Positions 36,091-47,830 of a stretch of DNA of 64,000 nt are shown in pieces. Each line of letters begins with the position of its first letter. The stretch's first letter is position 1. The translations under genes and the position numbers were made by a program. Origin of the DNA: Arcuatula senhousia (Eukaryota; Mollusca; Bivalvia; Mytilida; Mytilidae); contig CAXARO010001005.1 in NCBI GenBank assembly GCA_963971305.1, positions 38,232-102,231 on the forward strand, given 5' to 3'. Under the pieces are notes generated by a model. It was given only the letters and a program-made list of their open reading frames with translations. It did no database searches and was not told where the DNA came from.

Positions 36091-36651
36091 GTAAATATTT
36101 TTCTTATTTGCATCCGATCAATACAAATGTATACAAGTACATATATATAAGAGAACATCACACGTAGTTCTGAATTAAAACATTTTTATTTCGTTTCTAA
36201 TCCTATGATGTAAGATAATATGATAAAAAAATTCTGGGTTGTAGTACTAAACTGATAACACCAAGCTTTTACTTTTTTAAGTTGAAAGAGATTGCCAAAT
36301 TCTCTGTAAATGGTTTCTTTGTTGTAAAGTATGACAAGTCTCGAATATAAACAAAGATAATCAAAATTGTTCACTATACAACTTGCAGAACCTACTGGCT
36401 ATTGATAGAAATTAGAATAGTGTCTAATATTACGGTCAATATAATTTTTATTTATTTGATGAAACAGGCCTAGATCTAAAATCACTACATGTATGTTTAT
36501 ATGTTCAATCACGAATTCAGATTCAGAACAAATTCTAGTTACTTTTATATTTTTCTTCATTCAAACAACAACAAAACACTAACTGAATAAATTCATATGA
36601 GATATGCGAATGGCTTGGTATTTGTATATTTACTAATGTTTTATATTGTAG
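36091..36651. other. Intron 7 of gene B
   Basis: AT-rich; nothing recognised. Confidence 0.5.
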
Positions 36652-36772
36652 AATTTCAAAATTTTGCTTAAGCAAGCTATTGTTGCCAATCGGGTGGACT
36701 ATGTGACAGTTCTACTACAGGAAAAAGATGTAAAATTTGACATGGAACATTTTCCATATTATACCCCCACTC
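36652..36772 (+). CDS. Gene B exon 8, part before the transposon (8a)
   Basis: Acceptor ttgtag. Encodes LLKQAIVANRVDYVTVLLQE and KFDMEHFPY, the MHR 'ALLxNRxDFVxLLLExG' helix pair. Native codons run to TAT at 36757-36759. From 36760 the sequence is a Helentron-like element whose first bases contribute the codons YTPT. I end the exon at 36772 because GTAAGA at 36773 is a good donor that pairs in frame with an acceptor at the far end of the element. The alternative is read-through to a CAG/GTCAGT donor at 36928, also phase 0. Confidence 0.65.
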
Positions 36773-37689
36773 GTAAGAGAGGGGGCTATATTGCAATCAC
36801 CTTGTCCGTCCGTCTGTCCGTCTGTCTGTCCGTCCGGTTTAATTTCTCTGCTTCTACTGGATGGATTGGTTTCAAATTTGGTACACAGCTTCAGCATGAT
36901 GAGTTATACCGTGCCTCCCCTTTCCAGGTCAGTCCATCATCTACTTCCTGTTTTCTGAGCCGACTTAGACTTTTTTAGGGTAAAAAATTTGAAATGTGAA
37001 ATTTTTCGTAACAGATTTCTCGGCTTCTACTGGATGGATTGGTTTCAAATTTGGTACACAGCTTCAGCATGATGAGTTATACCGTGCCTCCCCTTTCCAG
37101 GTCAGTCCATCATCTACTTCCTGTTTTCTGAGCCGACTTAGACTTTTTTAGGGTAAAAAATTTGAAATGTGAAATTTTTCGTAACAGATTTCTCGGCTTC
37201 TACTGGATGGATTGGTTTCAAATTTGGTACACAGCTTCAGCATGATGAGTTATATCGTGCCTCCCCTTTCCAGGTCAGTCCATCATCTACTTCCTGTTTT
37301 CCGAGTTGACTTAGACTTTTTAGGGTAAAAAATTTGAAATGTGAAATTTTTTGTAACAGATTTCTTGGCTTCTACTGGATGGATTGGTTTCAGATTTGGT
37401 ACACAGCTTTAGCATGATAAGTTATACCGTGCCTCCCCTTTCCAGGTCAGGCCATCATCTACTTCCTGTTTTCCAAGCCAACTTAGACTTTTAATGGGTC
37501 AAAAATAGACAATTTTTCGTAACAGATTTCTCGGCATCTACAGAAGGGATTGATTTCAAATTTGGTATACAGCTTTAGCATGATGTGTTATATCGTGCCT
37601 CCCCTTGCCAGGTCAGTCTGTCATCTACTTCCTGTTTTCTGAATGGTCGAGTGGGGGTATGCTTAGCACGACTTAGTGCAACCCCTTGT
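36760..37689 (+). mobile_element. Tandem-repeat Helentron-like element inside coding exon 8 (family F, 173-bp unit)
   Basis: 5' hairpin TATACCCCCACTC/...GGGGGCTATA, (GTCCGTCT)n at 36804-36836, then about five units of 173 bp ('CTTCTACTGGATGGATTGG' at 36851, 37024, 37197, 37369 and a divergent one near 37536). The end 'GAGTGGGGGTAT' inverts the 5' cap, followed by a small hairpin GCAC-GACTTA-GTGC and CTTGT. Removal restores TAT TTG TAC TAC AAA in frame up to a donor. No target duplication is needed (insertion between T and T). The end is ambiguous by one T. Confidence 0.8.
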
Positions 37690-37701
37690 TTGTACTACAA
37701 A
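37667..37701 (+). CDS. Gene B exon 8, part after the transposon (8b)
   Basis: If the element is spliced between 36773 and 37666 (acceptor gtatgcttag), this 35-nt piece continues the frame and ends with native codons TTG TAC TAC AAA and donor AAA/gtaata in phase 0, exactly the phase exon 9 needs. Without the element the coding sequence would read ...HFPY-LYYK, which fits the TRPM 'LYLYEN' position. The exact splice is inferred, not observed. Confidence 0.5.
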
Positions 37702-38054
37702 GTAATAATATAAATCATTTTATTTGCTTTGCATAAGTGATTCAAAATTACATTTTATTTTTCCCATACACAATATAACCAGTCAAATATATTATTTATT
37801 TATGCATCTATCTTTAAAAAGATAAAATATGGTGATTACATGACTTTTTTTAAACCAATTTTCAAAATATACTTTCTAAACTTTACCAGTTTAGTTTAGA
37901 TTTCAATGCTACTGTTTAGATTAGACTACTTGAACTATGCATATAAGTGCAACTTCATTTGTAATTTTATTGATATCGATTTTGTACATTGTATTTTGAT
38001 TGAAACTTGAAAAATAAAATTTATCAATGTTCTAAATGCTTGTTCTCTTTGTAG

Positions 38055-38141
38055 ACCATCAGTTGTACATGTAGCGATGATTATTATAAAACAAAAAGCG
38101 GGGTTGATGGTGATTGTCAGCATATCTGGTCAATTCTCAAG
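38055..38141 (+). CDS. Gene B exon 9
   Basis: 87 nt, phase 0 to 0 (acceptor ttgtag, donor AAG/gtaatg). Encodes TISCTCSDDYYKT and CQHIWSILK. Of the three frames only this one stays open through exon 10. This fixes phase 0 for the end of exon 8. Confidence 0.8.
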
Positions 38142-38919
38142 GTAATGTCATAATATAATATGTTAATCACACATTTATTAACTTGGCAGTATTTGTATTA
38201 ACCTTTTTGTACAATGATATGAACCAAAAATAAAATTGTGAAATCTCTAAAGTGGTTTGATACACTGATCTGAGTCTTATTTTCTCAATTTTACTAAGCT
38301 GGTGTTCTAGGAATTTGCTTTTTTATTTAATGCGTATTAAGTAATAATACAATTAATTTTTTTTTGAATATATAGTATCCATCCCAGAACCTTATTTATA
38401 ATACTTACCCAAGAACTTCATCTCATTCTCCCAACAAACACCTCTTATATTTGGATGTCTTAGTTCAATACAGCATGTTTCACAAATGTTTACATGCCAT
38501 GAGTGATTTACATTTCTATACATCAATCTTTTCAAAGATTTAGATCTATAGTTTGTCCCAAGAGTTTTCATATATTACATGTGTGATAAATTATAAATAA
38601 ATAAATAACTCTTATTAACAATTTTTTTTATATATGCATAATGTCGCTGCTGCTATAACATGGCACAATAAATAAATTAAAATGATATTTTTCAAATAAA
38701 ATCATTAACTAAAAAAAAATACGTACTCAAATCAATATCCGAATTTTCGATTAAAATTAAGAAAAAATATTTAGCTTTCGGAAAATGCATCGCCAAAAGT
38801 TCCAGATTTTGACAAGCACATTTGCATGAAACAGTGTTCAACTACATTTACAAAATAATACATTGCAACTCGTTATGACAGGGGTCAAATAAATATAAAA
38901 AAAAAATCTATAATTGAAG
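38142..38919. other. Intron 9 of gene B
   Basis: AT-rich; nothing recognised. Confidence 0.5.
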
Positions 38920-39052
38920 AGTGCCTCCGAAGATTCCACAAAAAGGTTGACTAAAAAACCAAAAGATCTTATAAAGCCAGAGAAGAAAAAACATCTGAAG
39001 TACATCATGGCAGCCAGACAACTTTGTCAGAAGTTACTACATTATCCAAGAA
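38920..39052 (+). CDS. Gene B exon 10
   Basis: 133 nt, phase 0 in and 1 out; donor AGAA/gtaagt is strong, acceptor attgaag has a weak pyrimidine tract. Encodes a Lys-rich linker and KYIMAARQLCQKLLHYPRK. Shifting the acceptor by 2 nt meets a stop, which supports this boundary. Confidence 0.75.
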
Positions 39053-40458
39053 GTAAGTTCTTAAGATCTAAGCAGTATTAATTTTGCACATTCCCTCTCA
39101 TTTTCAACAAGAGTATTACTGGACGAGAAACATAAGCCGATGGTCACAACTTTTTTTTTTACAAAATATCAAGTCATGCATATATTGTCACCATTTACCG
39201 GATTTGAGTTTCACAAAAAATGACCATTAGGACCGCGACGAGTGAGTTGCAATTAGAAATCGCATTCCCTTTCGAAACGACATAAGCCACGCTCGTACTT
39301 CTTCCATTTCTTGTAGCTGATTTCCATGTTCTGTGCTTCTCCTTTTTTATCTGTCTATTCTTCAGTCCACTGGTTTTGTCTTAGCCTATTCGAAAGATAG
39401 TTGGAAACTCCGTTGCTAATCCTTGCTTTGGTTTTTTACCTTATGTATGTCCTTTCTGTCAACAATACATCATTTTCTGAATGGATTCCTTCAAATTATC
39501 TTTCTGAGTTAGAGATAAAAGAAATAACCGAATCTACTTGCTTACTTGCTTAACGATTTCTTGAATTTGCATCATGAATTTTTGCAAACTTATAACAATT
39601 CTTTTCATCTAGGTTAATCACAAATGTTATGCCCGAACTTTTACCTTCCTACATCTTGACAAATAAAGTGTTGAAGGTCAAATAAATAAGATTATTTAAT
39701 GTCAATTTTTTCAATTACTCAATACAGGTTGTTAAAGACATAGAACCTATAAATTTCGCAATTTTTCACATTGAATAAAAAGTACATATATTAAAAATAT
39801 ACCATCTAAAACTTACCTTTACCAACATGAAAACTCAATGTTTTGCAGTTTTCTATAAAATAATCTTATTTTAATTATTCGCTTTGATTAAGTATTGTCC
39901 AGCATAAATATTTACTTTTGGTAAACTGGGTACTGTTAAACTGAGAAACGAAATGTAACCAAACGAGGCGAAGAGAAAACGAAATCGGTAAATAAAGAAA
40001 AACGACTTGTGTCGGCTAAAATCGATTCAATTTTCCTTTTTACCAGTTTCGCTTGATTTCTTTTCCTTTCTAAATACAGATTTCGGTTGCTAATTTTACT
40101 GTTTACGTTTCCTTCTTTACCTATATCGTTTTTGTGCAGCTCCGTTTCGTTTGGTTACTTTTTGTTTCTCAGTTTACCAGTACCCGCAAGTGTTTACATT
40201 CTATAATTAGTTTGTCCTCTTTTTTGACACTGCGTTTTTTTCATCAGTTTTCCGTCGAAAAGAATACTTTCTGGCAGGTTTTTTGAAAATTTAACAATTT
40301 CTTCAAAGGTTTTACAATGTATTCTTCAAATAGTGTGAATTTTAGTATTTTTTTTTAAATTGCCAAAATGATAGGTTCTATGTCTTTAAGCAAATTCTTT
40401 GATAAGTTTTTATAAAATTATTATTGTAAACTATATGCATTTAATGCTTTTTATTTAG
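39053..40458. other. Intron 10 of gene B
   Basis: No array or inverted repeat found in 1.4 kb. Confidence 0.45.
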
Positions 40459-40584
40459 AAAAATATGAGAAGAAGGAAATTAACAAGGACGATGACTGCT
40501 ATCATGATCTTCTGATATGGTCATTGTTTGCCAACAGACAAGATCTTGCATCATTATTTTGGTTGAAATGCAAAAACCAATTGG
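40459..40584 (+). CDS. Gene B exon 11
   Basis: 126 nt, phase 1 in and 1 out (acceptor tatttag, donor TTGG/gtaaca). Encodes HDLLIWSLFANRQDLASLFW, matching the TRPM motif 'DLFLWAVLQNRQEMAxxFW'. Confidence 0.92.
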
Positions 40585-40799
40585 GTAACACATTTTTTTT
40601 TTACTTTATCATAGTAGCTTGGAACCTAAGCATATATTTAAGCGTTTGATTTGTTGATTGATAAAACTTTTATATTTTCAACATAATGACAACTTCTATA
40701 TTGTTCTTACAAGTGCAAGGTGGTACACTGTTTCAGATTTATATATTTTATAGTAAATGAAGTATATTACAGAGGTATTTTAGTGTTACCAGCATTTTT

Positions 40800-42314
40800 A
40801 GCTCACCTGGCCAAAGGCCATGTGAGCTATTGCCATCACTTGGCGTCCGTCGTCGTCGTCCGTCGTCGTCGTCGTCCGTCGTCGTCGTTGTCGTCGTCCG
40901 TCGTCGTTAACTTTTCTTCAAACTTCTTCTCCTCTGAAACGGCTGCACAGATTCGAACCAAATTTGGTCTGGTGGTACTTTAGGGTATCCCCCACAGAAC
41001 TAATGTGGGGATTTTTGATTCGTCGAAAAACATGGCCGCCGTTGCTAAAAATAGACCAGGGGGGTCAGACTACTGTTTTTGGCTTGTAAATCAAAAAGTA
41101 TAAGAGATAAATGAAATCTGATGCCACGCTACTGCTTCAGCATCAAAAGCTCTACAAAAGTCTTCATTGAGTCGAAGTTGTCAGATGACCCCTTATGGGA
41201 GTTACGGCCCCTTAAAGGCAAAAAATAGCATTTTTTCATGTTTTTGGCCTATGGAATGAAAACTATTGCAGATAGAGAGAAGCTGTTGCTTGCTTAAATG
41301 TTCAGCTCATTTAGCTCTACAAAAGTCTCCATAGGGTCAAAGTTGTCAGATGACCCCTTATAGGGGTTATGGCCCCTTAAAGGCAAAAAATAGAGTTTTT
41401 GGCCTATAGAATGAAAACTATTGCAGATAGAGAAAAGCTGTTGCTTGCTTAAATGTTCAGCTCGTTTAGCTCTACACAAGCCTGCATAGGGTCGAAGTTG
41501 TCAGATGACCCCTTATAGGGGTTACGGCCCCTTAAAGGCAAAAAATAGTGTTTTTGGCCTATAGAATGAAAACTATTGCAGATAGAGAAAAGCTGTTGCT
41601 TGCTTAAATGTTCAGCTCATTTAGCTCTACAAAAGTCTCCATAGGGTCAAAGTTGTCAGATGACCCCTTATAGGGGTTATGGCCCCTAAAAGGCAAAAAA
41701 TAGAGTTTATGGCCTATAGAATGAAAACTATTGCAGATAGAGAAAAGCTGTTGCTTGCTTAAATGTTCAGCTCATTTAGCTCTACACAAGTCTCCATATG
41801 GTCGAAGTTGTCAGATGACCCCCTATAGGGGTTACTGCCCCTTAAAGGCAAAAAAATAGTGTTTTTGGCCTATGGAATGAAAACTATTGCAGATAGAGAA
41901 AAGTTATTGCTTGCTTAAATGTTCAGCTCATTTAGCTCTACAAAAGTTTCCATAGGGTCAAAGTTGCCAGATGACCCCTTATAGTGGTTACGGCCCCTTC
42001 AAGGCAAAAAGTAGTGTTTTTGGCCTAAAGAAAGAAAACTTTTGCAGATAGAGAAAAGATGTTGCTTGCTTAAATGTTCAGCTTAATTAGCTCTACAAAT
42101 GTCTTTTTAGGGTCGAAGTTGTCAGATGACCCCTTTAAGGGGTTATGGCCCTTTAAAAGTGAAAAATAGTGTTTTTTGCTTTGGAATGAAAACTGTTGCA
42201 GATAGAGAAAAGCTTTTTATTGCTTAAACATTCAGCTCATTTAGCTATACAAAAGTCTTCAAAGGGTTGACATTAAGACCAGGTGAGCGATTCAGGCTCC
42301 TGGGAGCCTCTTGT
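40800..42314 (+). mobile_element. Tandem-repeat Helitron-like element, family H (best copy)
   Basis: 5' AGCTCACCTGGCCAAAGGCC, 'CACTTGGCGTCCGTCGTCG', a (GTCGTC)n run to 40906, then seven units of about 155 bp (GTCAGATGACC marker at 41180, 41345, 41500, 41655, 41810, 41966, 42121), 3' CCAGGTGAGCGATTCAGG, hairpin GGCTCC-TGG-GAGCC and CTTGT. The unequal terminal inverted repeat (AGCTCACCTGG against CCAGGTGAGC) is a Helentron trait. In intron 11 of gene B. Confidence 0.8.
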
Positions 42315-42383
42315 ATGTTATGCACAATTGGTTATATAAGATGTTTACTCCCATTTCAATCTCATTTAAATTCTTTTTATTCA

Positions 42384-42590
42384 AAATAAATTGAAATAAA
42401 GGTAATAACAAAACTACCGAACTGGAATGATCAATCTCATAGTCCAAAGAAAATGACAAAGACGAATCAGTCACACCGGAGAAATGGTAGATCGCAATGG
42501 TACTGACTTGGAACAGGCATTTCAAACGAAATGGTGGGTTAAACCAGGTTTTATGGCGCCAAACCCCCCTCTTCCATTGCGAGCTTCAAG
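42384..42590 (+). repeat. Dispersed repeat family P1
   Basis: Very similar to 15697-15905, sharing the same order of blocks. Confidence 0.7.
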
Positions 42591-42875
42591 TCCTTAATAT
42601 ATATAGTAACATAGAATAGTGTGACACTGTAAAATTTGCTTAACCCAGAATATATAATTAGGTAAAATAGTGTGAAACTGTAAATTTTCTTGGAATTAGG
42701 TTTTATAAATCACATCATCGAACTAACGACTAAGGGGATGTGAACAGCATTTTTGTACAAAATTGATCTTGCGTTTTCATGCAACAAACGGAAATAACAT
42801 TCCCATTCGAAAGAATTGTTTGTTCTGACGTAGCTGTCGCTTGATTTTAATTGGTTTTAAACGAATCTTTTACAG

Positions 42876-42975
42876 AAACTGCCGTTTTAGCCAGTTGTGT
42901 TTTGAAACAAATGGCTGCAAAAGCTAAAAGCGGAAAAGATCAGGCATTATTCAACTCTATTAAGGAACACTCAGA
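42876..42975 (+). CDS. Gene B exon 12
   Basis: 100 nt, phase 1 in and 2 out (acceptor ttacag, donor CAGA/gtatgc). Encodes ETAVLASCVLKQMAAKAKSG, the TRPM 'ALAACKILKxMAxxA' helix. It is squeezed between a tandem-repeat element ending at 42314 and the long-TIR element starting at 43086. Confidence 0.9.
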
Positions 42976-43080
42976 GTATGCAATTAATTTTAGATCTTTG
43001 ATAATGAAATAAGACACTGATAAATTATTTGTATTTACTTTAGTGTGGAGGCTGTCAAAAAAATGAAACCTAAATAGTAC

Positions 43081-43085
43081 ATAAC
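43081..43085. repeat. Left 5-bp target-site duplication ATAAC
   Basis: Repeated at 47453-47457, flush with the other terminus. Confidence 0.7.
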
Positions 43086-43500
43086 CACTGTGTGGGAGCG
43101 AAACCGGAACTTGGTACTAGTTGAAGCGAGGATCACCAGCTGACAAACGTCACTGGGGTCAAGAAATTTTATTTTATTCTTATTTAAACCACCTTTTCAA
43201 GTTGGAAAAGGAGTCGTTTGAAGCATAAGATAGATGAGAAGGTGTGTTTCTTTGAGCTAAGTCGTACAAAATGTTTATATGTTAAAACGAGATGAAAACA
43301 GCTGACCTGGTACCGGCGAAAATGAGATCGACAGATCAAACATCATAAAATTCAATGATTTAACGCTTATCTGATTGAACCAAATGGTAAATTTTGTTTA
43401 ATCTGTTTAACTATTAATAAAAATATGAGAAAAGATGACCTTGGACCTGAAATGCCTCTAAAATCTTGGAAACAAAATTGCGTTGGTGTACGGCAGCTTA
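43086..43500 (+). repeat. Left terminal inverted repeat, 415 bp
   Basis: Ends inward at 'GTGTACGGCAGCTTA'. Pairs with 47038-47452. Confidence 0.85.
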
Positions 43501-44079
43501 TGGAACAAGTGTACGGGTACTTGCAGATTTGTATATTGTTTTTCTGTACGGCACTTGTGAAGATGACTATTTAAGTTTTTGTTATTAGTTAAATATCGCA
43601 TTTCATTGCGACATACACGATATCTTAGAACTGTTAATAAGTGTATTGTGTCTGTAAATAACAAGAAAAAAGACCATTTACTACTCTGAAGGCTATTGGT
43701 TGTAATTAAGTTTTGTACCGTATGTAGTTCCTAAATACCGTCCTCTGCTCACATCCACCTCTCTAATAACAGTATGTAAGTCCCAGTTCCTTCTCCAGTC
43801 TTCACTTTTCATAAAGATTTGCATTATCTCTTACCATGTAAGCATGGAATTAGGGGTCAGAGAGGCCGAAAACCACAAAGTTTGTCTTGACAAATAGTGT
43901 TACTCAAATACTAGTTGTAGTGTCCAACCATTTCTTGTGAAATTTTAAAATGATATTTATATCCGCTAAAGGATGCTTTCCATTGCATTTTAGGTTGTGG
44001 CCCTTACTGTTTCAGAAGAAAGGGGCAGCAATGTTTTGAAAATACCGCTGTACACTCTTTTTTCACATTTTATTCCTAT

Positions 44080-44715
44080 TCAAAACATTAAGGAATTAAG
44101 GACACTACGGATTCTATCTCGAAATACTCTCAAGGAAAACTTTCAACAAAGCTCTATGACAAACGTGAAGACTTCAACTTACCATTCTTGTGTATCAACA
44201 TTCCGCCCGCTCCATCTTATGGCGTTTACGTATCATAATCGAGCTTGCAGAACTTGAATCGATTTCCTTGACAGAACGTCACGCCCGACACAAAAATTGC
44301 TTACACAGGGTTGTGTTGCTCCTCATTTGCTATCTTCACTCAAGAAATTGTATGGTAGACATCATTCCGTCATAGACAAATATAGTATTTCAATCTCTTA
44401 GATGAGTGCAGATGTTGGTCTGTCATAGATTTTTGTTTTGCCTTCCTTTACTGGATTTGATACACTGAATTGACAGAACTTGGCAGCACGGCGGGTGTGC
44501 TATAGCAAGTAGGAACTGCCTACTCTTCCGGAGCGCGTTCCTTCACTCTGGGTAAGACTTGAATCCGCGTTGTTGATTGCTTTTAAAATTTTTGTATATT
44601 TGTGTTATATGTTGTCTGTTTTTCGTTCTGCTCTCGTTGGCGTTGACTGGTTTTGTCTTGGTTTTTCGGACGTTTGACACTCGGATACCACATTAGTACC
44701 TTTGCTTCCTTCATG
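44080..44715 (+). pseudogene. Family R retroelement remnant, degraded
   Basis: 'CAAAGCTCTATGACAAACGT', 'GCTCCATCTTATGGCGTTTA' and 'TCACTCAAGAAATTGTATGG' follow the family coding segment but with frameshifts and a stop; the tail follows ('GCTATAGCAAGTAGGAACTG', 'CTCGGATACCACATTAGTAC'). Confidence 0.65.
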
Positions 44716-45837
44716 TAAGTGTGTACAGATTAGCAATGTTTAGCCTTTGTATTTATTCAAAAATAGGATTTTTTTCATTAACTAAATGACTCATCCTGTA
44801 CCTTTACAATGCTATATTGTGTCATAGTTGGGCGATACCCCGAATCAACTTTTTTGTCGTCTTAGTAATGATACTTATAATCAAAATTGCAAAATACAGC
44901 AGACAATATTTGCATATTTAAAAATTCATTATTGTTTGGATGTTTTTTTTTTCACTTCAGAAACGTTTTCATTTTTTGTTTTTAGTTTATTATGCCCATG
45001 CAAAAGATTTTTAGATTCAAAAACATACTCCATGAAAGAACCTTAATTCGGTGAGCACACTTACATACCCATGCGTTCAACTATTGGACTATACATACTA
45101 TCCTTGAAGTCAGCCTTTAAAATTCCATAAATAAAAAAATGTGATAATATGCACAACTACATATGGTATTTTTCTTGCATACCAAGTGTCGTTAAGATCT
45201 GTTAAGTTGTTTCAGAGGAGTTGCGCATACAAACTGTGATCACAGACGGACTGACGATTGGACCAATAATCAAAGCGCTAAAGCGTTAAAAGGCAGAGCT
45301 TTACTCTTAGCGCTAAAATACAGAACGATCTGTTTTTCATCAACTTGAAACATATCAATCTTGTTTGTTTTCTCAGTTGTTAAGAAATCCGTAATTTGGC
45401 TCCGACCACATGAATTTTTATGACGTACTGATTAAATCAAGGTAAAAGGTCAACAATGCTTAAGTGTACATCAACTGGCGACGGTGTATCGATATATGAA
45501 ATGTAGTGCACATTTATATCGTAATTATTATAGAGATGTACCTTTTAGTTTAGACAACCTAATCTAATACATTGAAACAATAATCATACACGATGAATAT
45601 TCTATAAACGATACTCTGGTAGGAATATTGCTTGACCGATTTACCCTGTCTAGACGATAAAAAAACTCGAAAATCAGATAGCTTTATGACTACATTGGGC
45701 TCTTCCCAAAAACATAATTGTAGATATCTATGATTTTATCTGATTTGAGCATTGAAGGTGGAAGGTTGGCACAATAAAGCCGGTTTAATCTACCATTACA
45801 TTTACAACATTACATTTACAACAAGAATAGGTCATAA

Positions 45838-46240
45838 AGACAAAATGCCCCATCTCGCACCATTTGATTCCCCCCCCCATCACCAAATCATGAAGTTGAT
45901 TCCAAAAGAAAATTTTATGATGATTAAATGATTTTTAAAGTTTTATGATACCATTCTTCCTTCATGATGAAGTAATTTCAACCTTAAGGTAAAACCTAAG
46001 TATAACGCCCGCTTTTTCTGTGCACGATCAGTCAACCATGAAGATGATGAGACATGTACAATTTTATGATGATTTTTGTTTGTTCATATCCTGATTTATA
46101 TGTGTACAAAGTTTATGAAGTTTTACGATGATACCAAACTTCCTTAATGGTAAAGTAACTTCAACCTAATTTGGGACGGATGGACGAACAGACCCAAACA
46201 CTAAATTCCCCAGTACTGCATAGATGGGGCATAAAAATGT
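45838..46240. mobile_element. Small tandem-repeat element with TGCCCCATCT ends
   Basis: TGCCCCATCT (45847) and AGATGGGGCA (46222) are inverted; between them are two units ('GTTTTATGATACCATTCTTC...GAAGTAATTTCAACCT' and 'GTTTTACGATGATACCAAAC...AAGTAACTTCAACCT') and a GACGGATGGACG run on the right, which indicates inverted orientation. Confidence 0.55.
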
Positions 46241-47037
46241 GTACCAAGTAAAGCTGATTAAAATTCTACGTTAGTCTTAAACCTGCATGATTTTGTCTTC
46301 CATGAACTAGCTGAGTAATGTACGTTCGGTAAACTTGTTTTACTCCATTTGGCTTGAAATTGTCAGTATATTTATATTTTTTTCCTGAAAACGTATCCAG
46401 AAAGAAAAAAACATCCATCCACCAAATAAAATTGCTCTACAATATGATATGATGAGTCTCTTTCAATATTTAAAAGCTGCTCGTATAAGCGAATATATAT
46501 TTTTTGTTGCATCCCCCAACGAAATCCTTATCTACCTAACCAACCCTCGAATCCTTTACAGGCAACATTGAACAATAATGAGGGTGGACTGTTCTTAATG
46601 TAAATGTTAAGCTGAAAAGTCCTATAATCTTACTGAGACGTTCAGACGCATCTACATGAATGCTGAAATTGTAAATTCATATGTAAAATTTTTGCACATA
46701 TATTTGTTTCAAGAGTATTACCTGGTAACACTTTGCATCCATACATTTTCGAATCAGATAACTCTATATGCTGCAGCATGTCACGGATAAGTGAGTACTT
46801 GTAGTAACATCTTTTGGGTAGTGTCAACTATACATGTGACAAAAAAAAACCCAAGACTGCTGCGTGTGGATCTTTTGTCCCAGATGTACTATCGTGTTTT
46901 TTCTAATCTGCAGTGTATTAAAAAAGGCTAAATTGCCATTAAATTGCAAATATGATAAGATTCAACCTATTCATATAACAAGCTGCCGTACACTTTATTT
47001 TTTAAGCTGCCGTACATCGAATTTTATACAAAACAAT

Positions 47038-47452
47038 AAGCTGCCGTACACTAATGCGATTTTGTTTCCAAGATTTTAGAGGCATTTCAGGTCCAAGGTC
47101 CTCTTTTGTCATATTTTTATTAATAGTTAAACAGATTAAACAAAATTTACCATTTGGTTCAATCAGATAAGCGTTAAATCATTGAATTTTATGATGTTTG
47201 ATCTGTCGATCTCATTTTTCGCTGGTACCAGGTCAACTGTTTTCATCTCGTTTTAACATATAAACATTTTGTACGACTTAGCTCAAAGACACACACCTTC
47301 TCATCTGTCTTATGCTTCAAACGACTCCTTTTCCAACTTGAAAAGGTGGTTTAAATAAGAATAAAATAAAATTTCTTGACCCCAGTGACGTTTGTCAGCT
47401 GGTGATCCTCGCTTCAACTAGTACCAAGTTCCGGTTTCGCTCCCACACAGTG
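47038..47452 (-). repeat. Right terminal inverted repeat, 415 bp
   Basis: Pairs with 43086-43500. Two further copies of 'AAGCTGCCGTACA' stand just inside it (46980, 47006). Confidence 0.85.
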
Positions 47453-47457
47453 ATAAC
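47453..47457. repeat. Right 5-bp target-site duplication ATAAC
   Basis: See 43081-43085. Confidence 0.7.
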
Positions 47458-47461
47458 ATGT

Positions 47462-47600
47462 TCATAATAGAAGATAATGAGATGTGGAAGTAGTGTACGC
47501 AGCACTTTCCACATAAACAAGTGGCAATTTAAAAAGACCACAATGAAAAACAGCCAGGAGCCTTGAACAAAGCAAATAAGCACTGTTCGCTGTTTTGCGA
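47462..47600 (-). repeat. Dispersed family P3, inverted divergent copy
   Basis: 'GAGATGTGGAAGTAGTGTAC', 'GGCAATTTAAAAAGACCACA' are the inverse of the family's 3' end. Confidence 0.5.
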
Positions 47601-47830
47601 TAAATCAAATTGAAAATGTTTCAACTAAAACATGAAAGTTGCTTTTTGTATTCGAAATATTTTCGTTTTTACCTTTTTGTCGGATTATTTTTGTCATGGA
47701 ATAAATTCGACTATCAGTAGGTAGATCATATAAATAGGGTTATGTATAAAATATCATAATCGGTTTTTTTTTTAGATTAAACAATATTCAAATTATAAAG
47801 TATATAATGCATTCTTGTGTTAATATTTAG

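Larger units (their letters stand above)
43086..47452. mobile_element. Long-TIR DNA transposon with Transib/RAG-like ends (4,367 bp)
   Basis: The left 415 bp (43086-43500) and right 415 bp (47038-47452) are inverted copies; the outer 100 bp look identical. Both termini begin CACTGTGTGGGAGCG and a 5-bp direct repeat ATAAC flanks them. CACTGTG fits the CACWRTG heptamer of Transib and RAG-like transposons, which make 5-bp duplications. No transposase frame is visible. The interior has a family R remnant (44080-44715) and a small array element (45838-46240). Alternatives are a CACTA/EnSpm-type element (shorter duplications expected) or an unclassified long-TIR family. In intron 12 of gene B. Confidence 0.7.

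Noticed and set aside
36773..38054. Use of the 36773 donor joined straight to exon 9
   Set aside because: It leaves phase 1, and exon 9 then reads into a TAG after a few codons; not a productive splice.
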